Positions 13,330 through 16,617 of a DNA stretch of 16,617 nucleotides are shown here, in pieces. The translations under genes were made by a program, and so were the position numbers. Below the pieces are notes generated by a model. That model searched no databases. It saw nothing but the letters and a program-made list of their open reading frames with translations, and had not been told where the DNA came from. The stretch's first letter is position 1, and every line of letters begins with the position of its first letter. The stretch is from NCBI GenBank assembly GCA_024681875.1, contig JAILAA010000117.1, positions 1 to 16,617 on the forward strand, given 5' to 3'. The DNA is from Prevotella sp. GTDB taxonomy: Bacteria > Bacteroidota > Bacteroidia > Bacteroidales > Bacteroidaceae.

Positions 13330-14448
13330 TTATTTTACCTCTCTCATATCAATGACATAGCGGAACTTTACCTTTCCATCGAGTACGTTCTTGTAGGCCT
13401 TGTCAATTTCAGCACCATCTGGACGGATAACCTCAATCTCGGGGTAGATATCATGTTCCACGGAGTAGTCAATCATCTCCTGAGTCTCACGGATGCCTCC
13501 AATCTGCGAGCCGAACACATAGCGACCGCCTGTGAAGATGAAATCAGAGAGCTTGAGCGATGGCATATTGCGGAAAGCAGGAAGACCGACAATACCGAAC
13601 TGGCCTCGATAGCGGAGCATACGCAAGTAAGCATTCATATCGTAGTATTGTGGAATAGTAGACAGAATAAAGTCAAACTCATTCTCGTGACCTTGCATCT
13701 GCTTGGGATCATTCACGTTGACATATGCTTTGGCACCAAGCCGGGCTGCATCTGAACGCTTGTCTTCTGTAATGTCGAAAACTGTTACGTCTGCACCCAG
13801 TGAGATAGCATACTGCACGGCCATGTGCCCCAGTCCGCCAAAGCCAGCTATGGCAACCTTGTCTCCACGTCGTACACGTACGAACTGCATGGGAGAATAG
13901 GTTGTGATGCCTGCACAGAGCAGTGGTGCCACACGCTCCATACGGGCATTGGCTGGAACCTTGATAGCGAAATCAGCATTAAGAACGTATTTGTTGGAGT
14001 AGCCGCCCTGCGTGGCTTCGCCATTGTGGTACTGGTTGTGGCCATGATAAGTCAAGACAACCTTCTTACAGTACTGTTCCAGACCCTGACGGCACCAGTC
14101 GCATTCATGGCAGGCATCAACCATACAACCAATACCAGCATAGTCGCCAACACTGAATTTTGTAACGTTCTTGCCAACGCGAACTACCTGACCGAGAATC
14201 TCATGACCGGGAACCATCGGATACTCCTCCTTGCCCCAATCTGAAAAAACGTGATGCAGGTCGCTGTGACAAATACCAGCATAAAGTGTTTTGATCTCAA
14301 TCTCATTGTCGCCCATTTCATGGCGGTTGAATTCGTAGGGCTGGAAATGTCCGTTTGCCTCGAATACAGCGAAGCCTTTAGTTTTTACTTGTGCGCTGAC
14401 ACTTGTTGTGCATAGCATCATGACTAATACTGATAGAATGGTTCTCAT
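13330..14448 (-). CDS. Zinc-dependent alcohol dehydrogenase (YahK/CAD type) with signal peptide
   Basis: The protein has 372 residues: a normal dehydrogenase of about 350 residues plus a signal peptide, MRTILSVLVMMLCTTSVSA, cut before Gln20. The catalytic zinc ligands are Cys60 (GICHSD), His82-Glu83 (GHE) and Cys178. The structural zinc site is complete, with Cys113, 116, 119 and 127 in CHECDWCRQGLEQYC. The Rossmann loop is GFGGLG (202-207). The residue after the second strand is Asp225 (VTVFDITE), where CAD/YahK enzymes usually have Ser or Thr; this hints at NAD(H) rather than NADP(H), but is only inference. The first ATG overlaps the flavodoxin stop (ATGA) and no other Met occurs before residue 45, so the signal peptide is part of the gene. 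Most relatives are cytoplasmic aldehyde reductases. Confidence 0.9.
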   Translation of the reverse strand: MRTILSVLVMMLCTTSVSAQVKTKGFAVFEANGHFQPYEFNRHEMGDNEIEIKTLYAGICHSDLHHVFSDWGKEEYPMVPGHEILGQVVRVGKNVTKFSVGDYAGIGCMVDACHECDWCRQGLEQYCKKVVLTYHGHNQYHNGEATQGGYSNKYVLNADFAIKVPANARMERVAPLLCAGITTYSPMQFVRVRRGDKVAIAGFGGLGHMAVQYAISLGADVTVFDITEDKRSDAARLGAKAYVNVNDPKQMQGHENEFDFILSTIPQYYDMNAYLRMLRYRGQFGIVGLPAFRNMPSLKLSDFIFTGGRYVFGSQIGGIRETQEMIDYSVEHDIYPEIEVIRPDGAEIDKAYKNVLDGKVKFRYVIDMREVK

Positions 14449-15266
14449 TTGCTAAAATATTTTTTGTTGTTCTTGCCTTGCAAGCGTCCTTCGGCCGAGC
14501 GTTGAATGTAAACACCTTTCTGACTGCTAACGGGTTGGCCGTTAAGGGCATACTTCCGTCCGCTTTCAGTTGTGCGGGTACGTGCAGAATGGATATCGGT
14601 TGAATGTCTGTCGACGCTGAGACGCTTCAGCCAGCTCTCGACAGTCTCTTTCGACGAGATGGAGCGGATGTCGCTACCGGAGATACCCAATGATTCTAAT
14701 ACAGTAGCGTTGGGATAATACTCCTGAATAAGTGTCTTATAGCTGCTCACGCCACTGCCGCCGTGTGTGCCGAAGGGGATCATGGTCTTGCCGTCGAGTT
14801 CGGGATGCTTCTCGAAGAACGTTCTGAAAATCATCGGGGGACGCGCCCACCAGATGGGACCGCCAATGAAGATGGTCTGATAGTCACCAATGTTTGTGAT
14901 GTCGGTCTTGATGGCGGGACGACTGTTGTTGTTGAACTCTGCCGTAGCCACGGTCTTCGTGTCCTCATAGCCCTGCGGATAAGGAGTCTCAGGGATGATT
15001 TCAAAGACGTCCACATCGGCAAGTTCCTTGATATAGTCCACCATGACGGCTGTATTGCCTTTCTCTACAACACCCACCTGCCAGTTCTCACCTGCACGCG
15101 AGAAGTAGATGACGAGCATCTTGCCTTTGGCCGAGCCTTCGCCCTCATCACCATGTTGTTCTGTGGCACTTGTCGTACCGTCAATTTCAGGGTCGTTGCT
15201 GCCACATGCCAGTGCCGCGATGACGGCACAAAGGGCGAGCGTGATAGTCATTAGTTTCTTCATCAT
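14445..15266 (-). CDS. Lipoprotein flavodoxin
   Basis: The protein has 273 residues. A lipoprotein signal, MMKKLMTITLALCAVIAALAC (Cys21), is followed by a Gly/Glu-rich linker to about 48. The flavodoxin domain (about 49-215) opens KMLVIYFSRAGENW with a later GNTA as phosphate loop. It carries the FMN-side loop IFIGGPIWWARPP and PFGTHGGSGVSSY, as in the flavodoxin_4 family. It would carry electrons outside the cytoplasmic membrane, bound to FMN. The tail RKYALNGQPVSSQKGVYIQ looks like a short type IX sorting tail. Its usual end (NGRKxxxK) is replaced by RSAEGRLQGK, encoded by a copy of the dispersed repeat. First gene of the operon; promoter at 15398-15473. Confidence 0.88.
   Translation of the reverse strand: MMKKLMTITLALCAVIAALACGSNDPEIDGTTSATEQHGDEGEGSAKGKMLVIYFSRAGENWQVGVVEKGNTAVMVDYIKELADVDVFEIIPETPYPQGYEDTKTVATAEFNNNSRPAIKTDITNIGDYQTIFIGGPIWWARPPMIFRTFFEKHPELDGKTMIPFGTHGGSGVSSYKTLIQEYYPNATVLESLGISGSDIRSISSKETVESWLKRLSVDRHSTDIHSARTRTTESGRKYALNGQPVSSQKGVYIQRSAEGRLQGKNNKKYFSK
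14473..14503 (-). repeat. Dispersed repeat, partial copy 4, in the flavodoxin 3' end
   Basis: On the minus strand, CGCTCGGCCGAAGGACGCTT followed by GC matches the CGCTCGGCC edge of copies 2 and 3 and the GACGC and GCTTGC blocks of copy 3. The second conserved end is absent. Confidence 0.35.
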
Positions 15267-15298
15267 TTCTCCTATATTCTAATTCACGTTGCAATGAT

Positions 15299-15387
15299 GC
15301 GATTAAGCGAGAGCAGTGCGAACGTGTTTGCAATTCTTGCGTCCCTTCGGTAGCAAGCGACCTATGGTCGAGCGGCCGAGCGTGAGC
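15299..15387 (-). repeat. Dispersed palindromic repeat, copy 3
   Basis: On the minus strand it starts GCTCACGCTCGGCC (15387-15374) and ends CTCGCTTAATCGC (15311-15299), as in copy 2. The middle is longer and holds further small palindromes (CGACC-ATA-GGTCG; CTTGC...GCAAG). It lies in the flavodoxin leader between the promoter and the start codon, so it is transcribed. Confidence 0.6.
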
Positions 15388-15397
15388 ATCTTCGCAG

Positions 15398-15473
15398 TTT
15401 TCGACTGCAAAATTAAGAAGAAATCCGTAATCTGCTTGTACACAAATTACGGATTTATTTACCAATATTACGG
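15398..15473 (-). promoter_or_regulatory. Promoter and tandem-site operator B (AraC-like) of the redox operon
   Basis: On the minus strand there is CCGTAA with TGGTAAAT, a second CCGTAA 21 bp later with TACAAGC, and the -7 box TAATTTTG at 15415-15408. It aligns without gaps to 8597-8672. An additional inverted CCGTAAT core lies between the sites and the -7 box. The leader to the flavodoxin ATG is about 130 nt and contains repeat copy 3. Confidence 0.7.
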
Positions 15474-15492
15474 AATGTGTTCTTCTAATGCC

Positions 15493-15797
15493 TTATGTCG
15501 TCATGTCAGCATCATATTCGATGGTGACGGTCTTACTGTCGAGGTTGGTCTTGACGGACTTGATTCCCTTCTCGAAACAGAGATTGCCATTAATTTTTTT
15601 CTCGCAATTCTCGCAATGCATCTGAGGATTGGTAGTGTAAACTCCATGTCCCCTGTGAATTCGCATCTCATGCCATTCCAGCGCCAAGCGGCAGTCAGTT
15701 CCATACCACTGACAGCGTCCAACTGGCGCATCGAGAGGTTGGTCATCACGGCAATGTTCGTGCCGTGTTCTGGGGCGAAGATGATGGCGTGCTTCAT
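15493..15797 (-). pseudogene. Frameshifted and truncated heavy-metal-associated (HMA) domain gene
   Basis: One frame starting at MKHAIIFAPEHGTN (15797) runs to about DMEFT. Another frame continues with TTNPQMHCENCEKKING, then FEKGIKSVKTNLDSKTVTIE, and stops after YDADMTT at 15493. The second part is an HMA domain with the metal-binding CxxC written HCENC. In Prevotella relatives I recall, FTTNPQMHCENC is continuous, so one base seems lost near 15632. The domain also ends some 15-20 residues early, right at operator B. The N-terminal part has no signal peptide and no family I recognise. It sits 11 nt after ridA, so it was the end of that transcript. Confidence 0.55.
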
Positions 15798-15808
15798 GTA
15801 GCAGATGT

Positions 15809-16198
15809 TTAACTATATGTCTCTACTTCTGCAATGACTTCTATTTCCACCAATGCACCCTTCGGCAGGGTTTTGACAGCAACGGCAGAGCGGGCGGGAT
15901 ATGGCTCTGAGAAAAGCTCGGCATAGACGGCGTTCATGTCGGCAAAGTCGTTCATGTCTGCCATGAACACGGTAGTCTTTACCACGTTGTCCATACTCAT
16001 CCCTGCTTCCTCCAGAACAGCTCTCACGTTGAGCAGGGACTGGCGTGTCTGTTCCTTGATGCCGCCTTCCACAAGTGCTCCCGTAGTGGGGTCAATGGGT
16101 ATCTGCCCGGAAGTATAGACAAGATTTTCCACTTGTATTGCCTGACTGTAAGGCCCGATGGCTGCGGGCGCGTTCGTTGTGCTGATTGTTTTTTTCAT
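15809..16198 (-). CDS. ridA: RidA-family enamine/imine deaminase
   Basis: The protein has 129 residues, full length. GPYSQAI (Tyr17), YTSGQIP (Ser30), PARSAVAV (Arg103) and the C-terminal EIEVIAE (Glu120) match the active-site set of RidA (Tyr17, Arg105 and Glu120 in E. coli). The enzyme hydrolyses reactive 2-aminoacrylate and other enamines/imines from pyridoxal-phosphate enzymes, in the cytoplasm. It follows the metallo-hydrolase gene by 30 nt on the same strand and is likely co-transcribed. Its presence adds another reactive-metabolite enzyme next to the aldehyde and redox genes, although this may be chance. Confidence 0.93.
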   Translation of the reverse strand: MKKTISTTNAPAAIGPYSQAIQVENLVYTSGQIPIDPTTGALVEGGIKEQTRQSLLNVRAVLEEAGMSMDNVVKTTVFMADMNDFADMNAVYAELFSEPYPARSAVAVKTLPKGALVEIEVIAEVETYS

Positions 16199-16228
16199 AA
16201 ATTATTACTGTTTAGGCTAAGAAAAAAA

Positions 16229-16617
16229 TTATTCGTAGTGCCTTATTCTTACGTCGATGCCGTCACCCTTGAGTATTGCTGGCAGACCACTCACGTCAGT
16301 CTGTCCGTAGTGATAAGGGAACAGCATCTTTGGCTTCACCGTTCTTGCAGCCTTGACCAGCTGTTCCGGTGTCATGGTGTAGGGCTGGTTGCAGGGAAGG
16401 AAAGCAATGTCAATGTCCTTTATTCCAGCCATCTCAGGAATGTCCTCCGTGTCTCCAGCCACGTAGATACGCAGACCGTCGATTGTCAGTATATAGCCGT
16501 TGTCCCTGCCTTTGGGGTGGAATTTCTCTCGTCCTTCTGTAGTGTTGTAGGCAGGAACAGCCTCTATTGTAAAGTCGTCCGCGAGTTTCATCACGTCACC
16601 GTTTTCCATCACCTCGC
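16229..16617 (-). CDS. Metallo-beta-lactamase-fold hydrolase (UPF0173/UlaG-like), 5' end missing
   Basis: The gene runs off the right edge; the visible 129 codons are the C-terminal half. Seen are VPAYNTTEGREKFHPKG, the metal-ligand motif VAGDTEDIPEM (Asp), LPCNQPYTMTPEQ and the last ligand PYHYGQTD (His). This order is typical of UPF0173-type hydrolases of about 210-230 residues (recalled), so the HxHxDH motif should lie just outside the window. The frame is open to the last base, so the apparent GTG at 16612 is not the start. The substrate is unknown. No signal can be judged. It is upstream of ridA in the same transcript. Confidence 0.85.
   Translation of the reverse strand, partial: EVMENGDVMKLADDFTIEAVPAYNTTEGREKFHPKGRDNGYILTIDGLRIYVAGDTEDIPEMAGIKDIDIAFLPCNQPYTMTPEQLVKAARTVKPKMLFPYHYGQTDVSGLPAILKGDGIDVRIRHYE

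Noticed and set aside
15297..15395. Insertion sequence remnant
   Set aside because: The repeat has no transposase coding capacity and no visible target duplication; it is listed only as a dispersed repeat.
1..16617. tRNA or rRNA genes
   Set aside because: No T-loop GGTTCRANNCC with a matching acceptor stem and no conserved rRNA strings were found on either strand. A plain GGTTCGAG at 12009 lacks any cloverleaf partner.

Overview
The window looks like chromosomal DNA of a Prevotella-type member of the Bacteroidales (Prevotella/Segatella/Xylanibacter group). The evidence is: promoters with the Bacteroidota -7 box TAnnTTTG; almost no Shine-Dalgarno sites; a lipoprotein with an acidic stretch just after the lipidated Cys; a GH27 alpha-galactosidase with NPCBM-like modules and a short GRRVxxxxxGLYIxNG tail; and several families typical of gut and rumen Bacteroidales. 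The species cannot be fixed from the sequence alone.

Bases 1-3960 are a worn accessory region. It holds the 3' remnant of a surface protein gene, a small lipoprotein whose signal-peptide region carries a dispersed repeat, a gene reduced to its signal peptide, a YafQ-type toxin-antitoxin pair, an intact AAA ATPase with a DUF4143-like C-terminus, a fragment of a VapE-type phage/plasmid helicase gene, and three tandem 21-bp palindromic repeats.

Bases 3963-8573 (minus strand) form one operon: a YqhD-type iron/zinc alcohol dehydrogenase, an aldo-keto reductase of the DkgA type, then a secreted GH27 alpha-galactosidase broken by a single frameshift. The order yqhD-dkgA is the same as in the E. coli reactive-aldehyde operon.

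Bases 8574-9455 are non-coding apart from one doubtful 45-codon reading frame. They hold the operon promoter, an orphan terminator-like hairpin, and a long leader with a three-way-junction fold of about 120 nt. The leader precedes a plus-strand operon (9456-10972) of three envelope proteins: a periplasmic protein, an outer-membrane barrel and a lipoprotein. Bases 10991-12000 are a HepT/MntA toxin-antitoxin cassette bracketed by two nearly identical hairpin direct repeats.

Bases 12032-15266 (minus strand) are a tightly packed operon encoding a lipoprotein flavodoxin, a zinc alcohol dehydrogenase and a cupin/carboxymuconolactone-decarboxylase protein. All three begin with export signals, which is unusual for a nicotinamide-dependent dehydrogenase. 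Its promoter region (15398-15473) aligns without gaps, 62 of 76 positions, with the promoter of the yqhD-like operon (8597-8672). Both carry two CCGTAA direct repeats 21 bp apart, as expected for an AraC-family activator. The two operons therefore look like one regulon, with a cytoplasmic and an envelope arm, probably answering reactive aldehydes, quinones or other electrophiles. This is the most interesting signal in the window. Bases 15493-16617 hold a broken heavy-metal-binding gene, ridA and the 3' part of a metallo-beta-lactamase-fold hydrolase gene.
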